Assembly (NCBI RefSeq): GCF_036429475.1 | Contig: NZ_CP144125.1 | Location: forward strand, 3,427,521-3,491,520 | DNA: 64,000 nt | Reading direction: 5' to 3' | Source: Halalkalicoccus sp. CGA53 | GTDB lineage: Archaea; Halobacteriota; Halobacteria; Halobacteriales; Halalkalicoccaceae | In this document: positions 1-8,153 of the stretch, in pieces | Position numbering within the stretch: the stretch's first letter is position 1 | Layout: each line of letters opens with the position of its first letter | The notes under the pieces: model-generated | The model's input: only the letters and a program-made list of their open reading frames with translations | Told to the model about the DNA's origin: nothing | Databases searched by the model: none | Program-made: the position numbers and the translations under genes

Positions 1-104
1 GCTTGGGCACGGTACTCATCGACGCGCTCATCCCACTCCGCATACGGAGCCGTTTCGGTGGCCCCTCGAAGGAGGAGTGTTCCGTCGTCGAATTCGATTT
101 TCAT
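1..104 (-). CDS. N-terminal fragment of a probable DEAD/DEAH (XPB/Rad25-like) helicase
   Basis: The minus strand opens at an ATG at 104 and runs off the left edge, giving about 34 residues that begin MKIEFDDGTLLLRG and contain YAEWDERVDEYRAQA. That opening resembles my recollection of haloarchaeal XPB/Rad25-type helicase N termini, but no helicase motif lies inside the window, so the name is tentative. The frame stays open upstream to a GTG at about 161 preceded by GAGGAG, which could be an alternative start. The gene diverges from the antitoxin-like gene that follows. Confidence 0.4.
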   Translation of the reverse strand, partial: MKIEFDDGTLLLRGATETAPYAEWDERVDEYRAQ

Positions 105-234
105 CGCGTCTATGAACCCGTTATTGGGGAGAGGGCGAATAACTTGCTTGTTCAGCACACCTCCTCGTTACTTCTTCAATACACCTCTTCATTCGGAGGA
201 AATGGTTAACTGCGAGGCGGACCTACTCATGCGC

Positions 235-633
235 ATGAGCCGGGACCGAGGAGACGATGGCCGATACGTCGAGAAGGTAAGTCTCGACGATGTGATTGCG
301 CATCTCCTCGAACGTGACGAGCCGGTCACCGGCAAAGAAGTGGGAGAGATACTGGGGATTTCGAACCGATCTGCACTCGACAAACTCAACGAATTACACG
401 ACCGCGAGACGGTCGAACGGAAGAAGGTCGGTGGAGGAGCCGTTATCTGGTGGCTCACCGACGAACAGCGCGCGCGCGGTGGCCCTGTCGAGCCACTATT
501 CGGACTCGTCGGCCTGTTCGGCGACGATGAGGAGGCTGCTACCCGTGCTCGCGCGCGATCCAAGGAGTGGACCGAGGAGTTCGACCGACAGCTGATGAGC
601 GGTGTCGACGGCACCTCCGACGGAGAGGTGTAG
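235..633 (+). CDS. Winged-helix antitoxin-like DNA-binding protein paired with a PIN toxin
   Basis: A 132-residue protein with an N-terminal winged-helix fold (about residues 10-80): TGKEVGEILGISNRSALDKL reads as helix-turn-helix and RKKVGGGAVIWW as the wing. It lies 12 nt upstream of a PIN-domain ribonuclease gene, the usual order for a VapBC-like pair, so it probably neutralises the toxin and represses the operon. The start at 235 (MSRDRGDD) was chosen because it aligns with the start of the related gene at 3695-4051 (MSKPGPAP). An ATG at 202 has GGAGGA only one base before it, which is too close to serve as a ribosome site. The C terminus is charged and probably wraps the toxin (inference). 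Confidence 0.75.
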   Translation: MSRDRGDDGRYVEKVSLDDVIAHLLERDEPVTGKEVGEILGISNRSALDKLNELHDRETVERKKVGGGAVIWWLTDEQRARGGPVEPLFGLVGLFGDDEEAATRARARSKEWTEEFDRQLMSGVDGTSDGEV

Positions 634-645
634 GTCCCCGTCTAC

Positions 646-1035
646 ATGATTCTCGACTCGACGTTCGTTCACGATGTTGTCCACGGAAGCGACGCGGCGA
701 TCGCTCGACTCACCGAGCTTCGTGATACGGATACACCGGTTGCACTCTCATCGCTCACCGTGTTCGAGGTTGGAGTCGGGTTACGAGAAGAGAGCGCTCG
801 GTATCGCCAGCGCTTCGACAAACAGATCGAAGAGCTCGTAGTGCTCCCGATCAGTGAGGCCGCTGCCCGTCGCGCAGTGAAAATCCAACACGATCTGCTC
901 GACCGAGGTGATCGAATCGGTGCACGCGATCTACTCATTGCCGGGACTGCGATCGGGAGTCCAGATCCGCGGGTGCTCACTCGAAACATCGGTGAGTTCG
1001 AGCGTGTCGATGGCCTCAAAGTAGAGAGCTACTAA
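646..1035 (+). CDS. PIN-domain toxin (VapC-like ribonuclease)
   Basis: A 129-residue PIN protein. Visible acidic positions are Asp4 in MILDSTFVHDV, Glu near 41 in VFEVGVGL, and Asp near 94 in GARDLLIAG. The fourth acidic position, usually D or E in a LTRD-type motif, reads LTRNIGEF here, so one metal ligand is Asn. Family members are Mg2+-dependent RNases that cut tRNA or rRNA when the antitoxin is lost. It sits 12 nt behind the winged-helix partner. Length is normal for VapC. Activity is uncertain because of the D-to-N change. Confidence 0.8.
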   Translation: MILDSTFVHDVVHGSDAAIARLTELRDTDTPVALSSLTVFEVGVGLREESARYRQRFDKQIEELVVLPISEAAARRAVKIQHDLLDRGDRIGARDLLIAGTAIGSPDPRVLTRNIGEFERVDGLKVESY

Positions 1036-1077
1036 TTCGTTTCGATCAATCCGATGGGCGTCTGACTGAAAGCTACA

Positions 1078-1095
1078 GTGCTACAGCCGTAGCAC
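1078..1095 (+). terminator. Short perfect hairpin after the PIN gene
   Basis: GTGCTAC and GTAGCAC form a 7-bp perfect stem around the loop AGCC, 43 nt after the toxin stop, followed by CCTTTGT. The T tract is weak. It may end the toxin-antitoxin transcript or stabilise its 3' end. Confidence 0.35.
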
Positions 1096-1542
1096 CTTTG
1101 TATGTGACCGACTGCCATCGCTCGCTCATGCAAATTCCGAACACCTGATTATACGCCGGGGTAGTTGATCCTTCGAATCCAGTCGTTCAGCTATTTCGCC
1201 TGTCTTTATCACTTTCGTTCAGCAGTCTCCGTGTCTTCCGGACAGTCGTGAAGTCGAAGGCTGGACAGTGTCTCGAACGTCTTGCCACAGTCCTCGGACG
1301 TGGGGGCATCGTCTGTACTCTGTATCACACACCCGATCGGCGCACATATCACCGATGTCGTTCGATTCCTGTTCGAGGAACTCTGAGCTTCTCCGATGAT
1401 CCCTATGATAAGGATCGGGCAGATTGAAATGTGCGACGGTACGTTAGCCCCTCTATTGATAGATTCAGGACGATGGAAAACAGGACCTGTGACCAGTTGT
1501 ATGGTACCCTCCTAGGCCGGACGGTACCACCGATGGTCGCTT
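1096..1542. other. Intergenic, no gene seen
   Basis: No reading frame with haloarchaeal-looking protein sequence was found on either strand. The stretch separates two convergent genes. A plus-strand frame running from about 1431 lies partly opposite the next gene and gives Arg/Ser-rich nonsense. Confidence 0.5.
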
Positions 1543-2532
1543 CTACGCCATCTCTCGCCCGGAACGAAAACTCGTTAGATCATCTATTCGTTGTTCGAGT
1601 GCTTCGATCTCGCGCCGAAGCTCTTCGGCGCCTTCGCTCTCGGTTGCTGCGAGGCGATCCTTCAGCCCCTGGAGACGGGTCTCTTTCACGTCCTCGTCGA
1701 CCTCCGCCTTGCGAACGTACTCGCGCTGTTCGATCTCGTAGAGGTCTGACTCGGCGAGCTCGGTTACGTCAAGGACTTCATCGACTTTCTCGCGATCGAC
1801 AGCGAGAACGCGCTCGCGCTCGATCCCTGCATCTTCCAGAGTGGAGAGAACCTCCTCGTCATGTTTGAGCGTCCGTCGACGCCGAGCCGTCCGCTGCACC
1901 GAACCATACTGTCCGTGGACGGGTCGATCGTGATGGAGGCGGTCGAGAAGAACGTCGGTGACTTCCTGGCGGTACTCGTTGGCCCCTCTCTGCACGTCCG
2001 AGAGTAGCGTGTAGAGGTTGACGAGGGCGGACGTATCGAGCTGACCGAGGTCAGAGACGTCGTGGCGTTCGAGGACGTCGATGAGTAACAGCGCATCCGC
2101 ATAGACGGAGAGATCGGGCTCTTGTCGTTCGGGAGTGTGCGCGTCATCGCTAGCACTTTCCGGAGCGTCCTCGTCGTCGACGAGCTGGGTCGTCGTGTAC
2201 GTCTCGGGATCGGTTTCGGTGATCGTCCCCTCACGTTCATCGACCTCGAAGCGTGGATGGAGACTCAATACTGCGGGGTAGGCTTCCGCGTCGGGAGGGA
2301 GCCGATCGAGATCGAATCCATCGGGCATGCTAGTGATCATTCCGTAAAGCGTCTCGAATTGGTCGCGGTGAAGCGGACGCGACTCGCCGGAATGGAACTT
2401 AGTGATGATACAGTGCTCTTGGACGTCGGTGATCCGAAAGCGTTCGTGCGAGAGCGGGGTGATGAGCGTCGCTCCTTCGGAGAGTTCGTCACAGGCGTCG
2501 AGGAGCGTCCGCCAGCTGACGTCGAACGGCAT
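1543..2532 (-). CDS. Conserved haloarchaeal hypothetical protein, coiled-coil C terminus
   Basis: 329 residues when started at MPFDVSWRTLLDAC; an in-frame ATG 13 codons further upstream looks like spurious extension. The first 100 residues form a compact domain (ATLITPLSHERFRITDVQEH, then a stretch ending GMITSMPDGF). An acidic linker rich in D and E follows (about 110-150), then a helical region (DALLLIDVLERHDVSDLGQL) and a long charged helix ending in LEQRIDDLTSF that should form a coiled coil. I recall similar proteins from haloarchaeal plasmids but know no function. It has no membrane segment or signal peptide. Confidence 0.7.
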   Translation of the reverse strand: MPFDVSWRTLLDACDELSEGATLITPLSHERFRITDVQEHCIITKFHSGESRPLHRDQFETLYGMITSMPDGFDLDRLPPDAEAYPAVLSLHPRFEVDEREGTITETDPETYTTTQLVDDEDAPESASDDAHTPERQEPDLSVYADALLLIDVLERHDVSDLGQLDTSALVNLYTLLSDVQRGANEYRQEVTDVLLDRLHHDRPVHGQYGSVQRTARRRRTLKHDEEVLSTLEDAGIERERVLAVDREKVDEVLDVTELAESDLYEIEQREYVRKAEVDEDVKETRLQGLKDRLAATESEGAEELRREIEALEQRIDDLTSFRSGREMA

Positions 2533-2586
2533 AGTCGTCCATCGTGCGGCGACGACAAAAACGATAGTCACCGAGAAAAGAACACT

Positions 2587-2864
2587 TCACTCGTCGGGAT
2601 TCGGCTCGCCGAGGAGCCACCACTTCGCCCGTCGCCACGCGGGCACTCATCGTCATTGCGACCGCTCGCGTGCGAGTAATCGCTCCTCTTGGACGTACTC
2701 GACGAGCTCGGTGTGCTCCTTGCGGCTCTGGATAAGCGCCCGCTCCTCGTTCTCTAAGCGTTCCACCTGTCGTTCAAGATCGACTACACACTCATCGTAT
2801 TCGAACCCCTTCTCGAGTACTGCCGGACGAGCGCGCTCACACTCCGGCCTTGCTCGTCGCTCAC
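2587..2864 (-). pseudogene. Decayed small coiled-coil protein gene (frameshift plus two stops)
   Basis: From a GTG at 2864 the frame reads VSDEQGRSVSALVRQYS, then must shift to continue as KGFEYDECVVDLERQVERL and so on to LLARERSQ. That frame is broken by TGA-CGA-TGA and then resumes as VPAWRRAKWWLLGEPNPDE before its true stop at 2587-2589. The parts join into one plausible protein of about 90 residues, a charged coiled coil ending in a KWWL tail, so at least one frameshift and two nonsense codons separate it from a working gene. It follows the hypothetical gene's upstream side on the same strand. Confidence 0.55.
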
Positions 2865-3125
2865 CACCTCAATTATACCATACGTATCGTCCGGTATACG
2901 AGTCGTAACGGGCCGCATTCGTGGTGTTACATCTCGTAACGTCATGTAATTCAATCAGACGTCTGGCGAACGACGGTCACCGTCGAACCTTGTGCAACAT
3001 CCTTTATGAACGAGGCGACCTTGTACACGGCGACGGAAGAGTGATACGTTAGCTCGTCAACGGGTGAAGTGCTCGCGCGCTTGTGAAGGGGCGCGCGGCC
3101 CCGGACTGCAGTTCTTAGAAAGTCG

Positions 3126-3278
3126 CTATTCGTTCTCGCCGTCGGCTTGCAGCTCGCGGTAGCGCTCGGCACGGTAGTCGTCGGGATCGCCGCCGAGTTA
3201 CTCCGCGGAGATCTCGCGTGTCTCGACGCGGAACTCCTTGAGCACTTTGCGGGCGCTCTCTAACTCGGCGTCTGTCAT
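3126..3278 (-). pseudogene. 50-codon small protein gene with one in-frame TAA
   Basis: Starting at the ATG at 3278 the frame reads MTDAELESARKVLKEF and continues to REISAE, meets TAA at codon 27, then continues without shift as LGGDPDDYRAERYRELQ to a TAG at 3126-3128. Both halves have typical acidic, helical haloarchaeal composition, which argues that the stop is a recent single change (for example TAC, GAA or CAA to TAA). It lies 40 nt downstream of the PIN toxin on the same strand and may be a third member of that operon. Function unknown. Confidence 0.6.
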
Positions 3279-3318
3279 GGGTTCCGGTTGAGTCCGTGTC
3301 TGTCGGTCCATTGTTCGC

Positions 3319-3714
3319 TCAGTAGTTCGCGACGTCGAGATCGGTGACGTGGTCGAAATGCGCGTCGCGGGTGAGGACCGTCCCGCCAGCTTCGCGAACG
3401 GGACCGGCTATGAGAACGTCCCCCAGGTTGATCTCTTGGCCGGCGCGTGCGAGCTCGCCGGCGACGAGTGCCGCCTCTCTCGCGCCGGCGTCTGTGAGCG
3501 GGAGCCGGTCGGCCCACGACAGCTGCTCGATGAGATCGGTGACGCCACGCGCACCGCGAAGCCTGGCACCGCCACGGAGCACCTCGAAGAACGCGACCGT
3601 CGGGAGACGGTAGTCGGCGTCGGGGTGCGCTTCGAGAAACGCTTTCGTGCCGATCGATGCCGGGCGGTCCTCGTCCAAGTAGTCGAGTAAGAAGCTACTG
3701 TCCGGACAGTACAC
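3319..3714 (-). CDS. PIN-domain toxin (VapC-like ribonuclease)
   Basis: A 131-residue PIN protein with the acidic set visible: Asp5 in MYCPDSSFLLDYL, Glu44 in VAFFEVLRGG, Asp near 99 in INLGDVLIAG and Asp near 117 in VLTRDAHFDHV. This is a complete VapC-type site, unlike the copy at 646-1035. Its start overlaps the end of the upstream winged-helix gene by 20 nt, a translationally coupled toxin-antitoxin arrangement. Expected role is growth-inhibiting RNA cleavage held in check by the partner. Confidence 0.85.
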   Translation of the reverse strand: MYCPDSSFLLDYLDEDRPASIGTKAFLEAHPDADYRLPTVAFFEVLRGGARLRGARGVTDLIEQLSWADRLPLTDAGAREAALVAGELARAGQEINLGDVLIAGPVREAGGTVLTRDAHFDHVTDLDVANY

Positions 3715-4051
3715 GGTCGCGCTCCCTCAGGTCGTCGTCTAGCTGTTGATGCGTCTCTTCCACCGCTTCCGACAGGCCCGTGCCTGTCCACGACCCGTAC
3801 CCGCTCAGGACGTCGCGCTCCTTGGCTGCGTCGGCGGCCCACCACACGACAGCGCGCGCTCCGACCTTCTTGCTCGTGACCCGTCCGTCCTCCTCGAGTG
3901 CGGTGAGCCGCTTCCGAGCCGTCCGTCGCGAGCATCCGAGTCCGTCGGCGATCTCCGGGGCGGTGAGCGGCTCGAGCGGATCGTCGCGATCTACGAAGAC
4001 GCCGAGGACGTCCTCGGTAGTGACTTTCGGGGCGGGGCCTGGCTTACTCAT
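3695..4051 (-). CDS. Winged-helix antitoxin-like regulator paired with PIN toxin
   Basis: 118 residues starting MSKPGPAPKVTTEDVLGVF. The DNA-binding part is LTAPEIADGLGCSRRTARKR with a wing KKVGARAVVWW that matches the gene at 235-633 almost position for position. The C terminus (ETHQQLDDDLRERDRVLSGQ) is helical and probably binds the toxin. An ATG five codons upstream is possible, but the internal ATG agrees with the paralogue. It overlaps the toxin gene by 20 nt. Confidence 0.78.
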   Translation of the reverse strand: MSKPGPAPKVTTEDVLGVFVDRDDPLEPLTAPEIADGLGCSRRTARKRLTALEEDGRVTSKKVGARAVVWWAADAAKERDVLSGYGSWTGTGLSEAVEETHQQLDDDLRERDRVLSGQ

Positions 4052-4255
4052 ACCCTCTATACGCACGAGGGGACAAAAAGTGTACCCACGTACCTCTAGC
4101 GTCTGGAAACCGGAAGACTACACTGATTCATAGGCTTATTATTGCTCCTCACGTAGGGACAGATACAGATAGACCGGCCCCACGGAGTGTGTTCTCGCGA
4201 GAGAACACCCGAGTGTTGCACCACCCGGTCCGGGCTGTCAGGTCTACCAAAAGCC

Positions 4256-4500
4256 ATGTCTCGAAGCGCACTGTCGGAACATCAACCCGACGCAAAAGCG
4301 GTCCAGCGAGCACAGTACGAAGCCTTCGAGTTCAGCTTCGAGGCACCCGGCTGCGTCCGGGTCACGAACGGCTCCTACGACGACGAGAGCGGCGCTGCAA
4401 ACTCGCATGGGAATAGGCCCACTATCCAGAATGCAATGACACAGCCCTCCAGACGCGCGACCGGCGGGGCGAGGCGTTGACCGCCGGGCAGCCTCGCGTC
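4256..4500 (+). pseudogene. Truncated/frameshifted SWIM zinc-finger protein
   Basis: The frame beginning MSRSALSEHQPDAKAV goes on to RAQYEAFEFSFEAPG and VTNGSYDD, which matches the N terminus of short haloarchaeal SWIM zinc-finger proteins as I remember them. The expected CxCx(n)CxH core is missing. In another frame LQTRDRRGEALTAGQ, resembling the family's tail, is preserved near 4450-4500. Loss of the core plus a frame change makes this a remnant. Confidence 0.5.
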
Positions 4501-7102
4501 AGTTTCCGCCGGCGTGGTCCGGCGGCCCGCGCCGGTCGGGTCGCAGCTCGATCTGCTTCACCGTGTTGCGCTGGACCGCGTCGTCGGAGTACACCAGCGG
4601 GAAGAACTCACCGTTCACCCACATGTCGAAGAGGTTGTCGTAGAACTCGCTCTCGGGGTCCTCCGACTGCCCAGGCGTGATGATCGCCAGCGAGTTGTCC
4701 CACTCGCCGACGTCGACGACCATCCGCCACGAGGCGCCCCCGCTGACACCGCCCCATTGGGCGTTGGGCGCGGTGCTCACGCCGTCCATCGCGGCCGGGC
4801 CAACGTCCAGGACATCGTCTGCGTCGACGAACGCGGACAGCTGGTGCTGGAAGTGGGCCACATGGTCGTTGCCCCACGCCCAGTCGTCGATGTCCTCGCC
4901 TTGGTCTTCCACCGTCGTCTCGACGGCGTTTTCGAGCGTCGAGAGCAGGATTTCGTCGCGAGTGTCGACCGGATCCTCGTCGAACCACTCTTCGGGCTCT
5001 TCCAGTGCCTCCAGCATCACGATGTCGTCGCCGGTGCCGATGTCGTCGTAGGCGTCCTCCCCGACGAGTTCGATCGTGACCTGGGTGTGCAGCGGCCCAT
5101 CCCAGTTCTGATAGAGGGCCGCGGCGGCGGAGTCGCGGTCGTGGGCGCCGTCCCACTCCACCAAGAGGTCGATTGCCTCGTCCACCCGATCGTCCTCGTG
5201 TTCTAGTCCTTCGAGCAGCGCTGTAGTCCGGCGGGCGATCACGGAGACGTTGTCGAGTTGCAGCGCTGTGGAGTCCTCGAGGTCGTGCTCGCCGTCGTCC
5301 TCGAACCCCTCGAGGACCTCCTCGACGCGCAGCTGCCGCCACGGTGAGACCCACTCGAACCCGATCGGCGGGCGTTCGCCCTCGCGGATCAGCTCGACGT
5401 AGTCGTCAGGCATGACCATCGCGTTGGCGGTGGCGACCCAGCCGCGGTCGGGGTTGACCTCGCTCGGCAACTGAGACTGGTGTAGGAAGCCGTCCCACTC
5501 GTAGGTGCCATCGCCCGGGACGGGGAGTAGTCCGTCCCAGTTCTCCCGGACTGGCGTGCGGCCGCCAGGGAACCAGCCGATGTTGCCGTCCGTGTCGGCG
5601 GCGACCTGATTCTCCGGCGGTGTACCCCAGCCGAGCATGTCGTCGGTGAGCTCGCCGTTCATCGCCTCCTCGAACTCCTCGACGTCGTCGGCGCGCATGT
5701 AGCCGACGCTGCCGAAGTACGCGGTCGTCCCAGGCTCGGTCCAGACCGTCCGAACGGCGAACGCGACGTTCTCATCGGGGTCCTCGTAGATGACGGGGCC
5801 GTGACGGGTGAACTTCAGCTCGACCTCCTCGTCCTCCCCGTCGCGAACCTCGACGGTCTCGGTCTCGACTTCCATCGCCTCCCAACCGCCCTCGTAGCAG
5901 TACTCGTTCGGGTCGTCCGGATTGGTTTCGTAGACGTAGAGGTCCTCCTGATCGATGTAAAAGATCGTCAGCCCGAAGGCAGTCTTCCCGTTGTGGCCGA
6001 TCGAAATGCCCGGCAGGCCCGGCTCGCCCGCGCCGATGGAGTCGACCTCCGGTGATGAGATGTGCTCGATGTACCGCAGCGACGGCACGCCGTGGGCTCG
6101 GTGGGGATCGTTCGCGACGATCGGGCGGCCAGTGGCGGAGATTTCAGGCGCCACTGCCCAGTTGTTACTACCGGCTGCCTCGCCCCGGTCGGATCCGGCC
6201 TCGGCTGCGTCCGGCGTTTCGAACGCGGCTCCGAGCTCGTCCGCCGAGAGCCCTTCGAGCGCGTCGGGGTTCCGGACGTCGTCTTCGGTGAAAGAGACCC
6301 CGCCGGTCGCGTTCCAGTACACGTCGAGGACGCCCTCGGGAATGAGATCGAGGTCCAACCCTTCCGGAATCTCGATCTCCCAGTCCGGCTCGAGGCGCTC
6401 CCGGACGGCCTCGGCGTCGAATCCATGGTCGCGGATCGTCTCCGCCCGGGCAACCTCGTCACTCACGTTCAACGAAATCGCGTGCGTGCGCATCCGCACA
6501 ACGTCCTCCGGATCCCACTTCGCAGGCTCGTAGTCGAGCGCCTCGAACTCGGGTGGCATCAGCTCGGGATTCTCAAGCGCTTGGTCGATGTAGGCGTTGA
6601 TCCCGCACGCGAAGCCAGTCGCGATCGTTTCGGCATCCGGGCCGTAGGCATCCCACTCCGGCTCGATGTCGCCACGGTACATGAACAGCCGCGCTGCGCG
6701 GTCGTCCTCGACGGTCCGCTCGCCGAGGACGGCTGAGAGTTCGCCGATACCCCGTCGGCGCCAGATATCGATCTGCCAGAGCCGATCTCTGGCAGCGTTG
6801 AACCCTTGGACAAAGGCGACGTCCTCCAGGTCCTGGGCGTACATGTGGGGGACACCCCATTGGTCTACACGGATCGTCGCGGGCCGTTTCAGGCCGTCGA
6901 GGAAGAACTGCTCGGTCTCGCGGGCTTCGGGGTCGACGCCGGCTTTCGCCGATGCCGTGCCGAGGCCGGAGGCGAGCGCGAACGCTCCGGCCGCGAGGCC
7001 CCCAAACTCGCGCCTCGAGATGATGCTGCCGGTGGTCGCTCTGTCGCCAGCGCTCCGTTTCGGCGCGTCGGTCGTCGGTCGCTTGTCGGTGCGTCGTGTC
7101 AT
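4499..7102 (-). CDS. Penicillin acylase-family N-terminal nucleophile hydrolase, Tat-exported
   Basis: An 867-residue member of the penicillin/acyl-homoserine-lactone acylase family. Numbered from the ATG at 7102, a Tat signal lies near residues 29-50 (SRREFGGLAAG followed by an Ala-rich hydrophobic stretch). The autoproteolytic site G-SNNW sits near residue 312, so the new N-terminal Ser of the beta chain is the nucleophile, and WVATANAMV supplies the conserved Asn. WGVPHMYAQDLEDVAFVQGF is the standard alpha-chain opening. The enzyme would be made as one chain, exported folded, cleaved, and then hydrolyse amide bonds of acylated compounds outside the cell. Substrate cannot be told: beta-lactams, N-acyl homoserine lactones and acyl amino acids are all possible. 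It is monocistronic, with AT-rich sequence near 7138-7150 as a likely promoter. Confidence 0.9.
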   Translation of the reverse strand: MTRRTDKRPTTDAPKRSAGDRATTGSIISRREFGGLAAGAFALASGLGTASAKAGVDPEARETEQFFLDGLKRPATIRVDQWGVPHMYAQDLEDVAFVQGFNAARDRLWQIDIWRRRGIGELSAVLGERTVEDDRAARLFMYRGDIEPEWDAYGPDAETIATGFACGINAYIDQALENPELMPPEFEALDYEPAKWDPEDVVRMRTHAISLNVSDEVARAETIRDHGFDAEAVRERLEPDWEIEIPEGLDLDLIPEGVLDVYWNATGGVSFTEDDVRNPDALEGLSADELGAAFETPDAAEAGSDRGEAAGSNNWAVAPEISATGRPIVANDPHRAHGVPSLRYIEHISSPEVDSIGAGEPGLPGISIGHNGKTAFGLTIFYIDQEDLYVYETNPDDPNEYCYEGGWEAMEVETETVEVRDGEDEEVELKFTRHGPVIYEDPDENVAFAVRTVWTEPGTTAYFGSVGYMRADDVEEFEEAMNGELTDDMLGWGTPPENQVAADTDGNIGWFPGGRTPVRENWDGLLPVPGDGTYEWDGFLHQSQLPSEVNPDRGWVATANAMVMPDDYVELIREGERPPIGFEWVSPWRQLRVEEVLEGFEDDGEHDLEDSTALQLDNVSVIARRTTALLEGLEHEDDRVDEAIDLLVEWDGAHDRDSAAAALYQNWDGPLHTQVTIELVGEDAYDDIGTGDDIVMLEALEEPEEWFDEDPVDTRDEILLSTLENAVETTVEDQGEDIDDWAWGNDHVAHFQHQLSAFVDADDVLDVGPAAMDGVSTAPNAQWGGVSGGASWRMVVDVGEWDNSLAIITPGQSEDPESEFYDNLFDMWVNGEFFPLVYSDDAVQRNTVKQIELRPDRRGPPDHAGGN

Positions 7103-7117
7103 GACAGTACATGCCAC

Positions 7118-7453
7118 GCTCCACGACCGAGAGCGTAAATTTTTCTATTACCTTTGATAATATGCCGATATAGCAAAATTTGATGAAGCAGCCTGATTGT
7201 TACAGTATTCCGCCGTCAGCACGGGAATATGATCACTCAGGCGACTTTGGGCGGGATACTACAGCACGTTAGCGGTTGTCATCCAACGATTCTCATATCT
7301 AATATCCTGCGTAACCTAAATCAAGGTGACTGAAATGAGACCTTGAAAGATATCCTTCGGGTCAAGATATCATACTTGCCAAGTTAGTGTAATCCCACAC
7401 TAAGAGTTTAGTCCTTTTGCGCTTGAACTACAGGTTCGAGTGAGACCGAGGCC
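7118..7453. other. AT-rich intergenic region, no gene seen
   Basis: Sits between divergent genes. It contains AT-rich stretches (near 7138-7180 and 7370-7415) suited to promoters in both directions, but I see no coding frame, repeat or structured RNA. Confidence 0.45.
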
Positions 7454-7696
7454 GTGGGCGAAGGAAAGGTCTCGGGTAACCAGGCGTCGATACAGGCGCA
7501 TATCCGTCGTCAGCTAGAGATCGAAGACGGGGATGTACTCCGGTGGAAGGTCATCGACGACGAACTCCGGGTCGAGGTCGTCCGCCAACGACTCGGTGTG
7601 TTTGACGATTTCGAGCCAGGAGAATCCGACGAGGCGGTCGATGGCGTCGCTGAACATGACAGGTGCAGAATCGAGCAGGACGAGGTGCTCGACTAA
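7454..7696 (+). CDS. AbrB/SpoVT-type antitoxin
   Basis: An 80-residue protein with the swapped-hairpin DNA-binding pattern near its start: GKVSGNQASIQAHIRRQL, then IEDGDVLRWKV. The C-terminal half (VFDDFEPGESDEAVDGVAEHD) is the acidic toxin-binding tail. The start is a GTG; the frame upstream (GSSETEAV) looks coding but has no ATG, so an ancestral start may have been lost. A PIN gene begins 12 nt downstream, making this the third toxin-antitoxin locus in 8 kb. Confidence 0.75.
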   Translation: MGEGKVSGNQASIQAHIRRQLEIEDGDVLRWKVIDDELRVEVVRQRLGVFDDFEPGESDEAVDGVAEHDRCRIEQDEVLD

Positions 7697-7708
7697 GAGG
7701 ACGACTGG

Positions 7709-7987
7709 ATGGCCCCGCTTATACTGTGCGATACTACTGTCCTCTACGCAGTTGGGAACCAGAACGCTCACCGCTACGCGAAGGCGTTCGAGACCGTCAG
7801 TGCTGTCGACCGTGGTGAGCTTCCACTCCTCCGAATTCCCGACGTTGTCCTCTTCGAACATACCAACACTACAAGCGAGCTACTAACGTCGAACACAGAG
7901 GCTCTGAAATTAACACTGTGTTACATAAGAGCGATGCCTGAAGCAACCTCAGTTTCTCGCTTCGATTCCCTGGTTCTAACGGACTAA
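7709..7987 (+). pseudogene. C-terminally truncated PIN toxin
   Basis: The first 65 residues are a good PIN N terminus: Asp8 in LILCDTTVLYAVGN and the Glu in IPDVVLFEHTN. The sequence then changes character, and the family's central region and C-terminal acidic motif are absent. The frame ends at 92 codons in unrelated-looking sequence. None of the three frames downstream restores a PIN C terminus, so this is a deletion rather than a simple frameshift. The antitoxin upstream seems intact and may persist without a toxin. Confidence 0.6.
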
Positions 7988-8153
7988 TGCAACGATGACT
8001 GACAGATTGCAAGAGCCAAATTGTGCACCGCAATAGTCGGCCCCGGAACAGCTCCAGAATCCCCTCTACACTTATAATCAGCCGAGAAGATGATCACCCT
8101 ATAGTGGATTATAATCAAAACGGAGGCCGGATTGACTGGGTGCATAGATCTTC

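Noticed and set aside
195-204. Shine-Dalgarno GGAGGA with ATG at 202
   Set aside because: Only one base separates them, and the paralogous antitoxin supports the start at 235.
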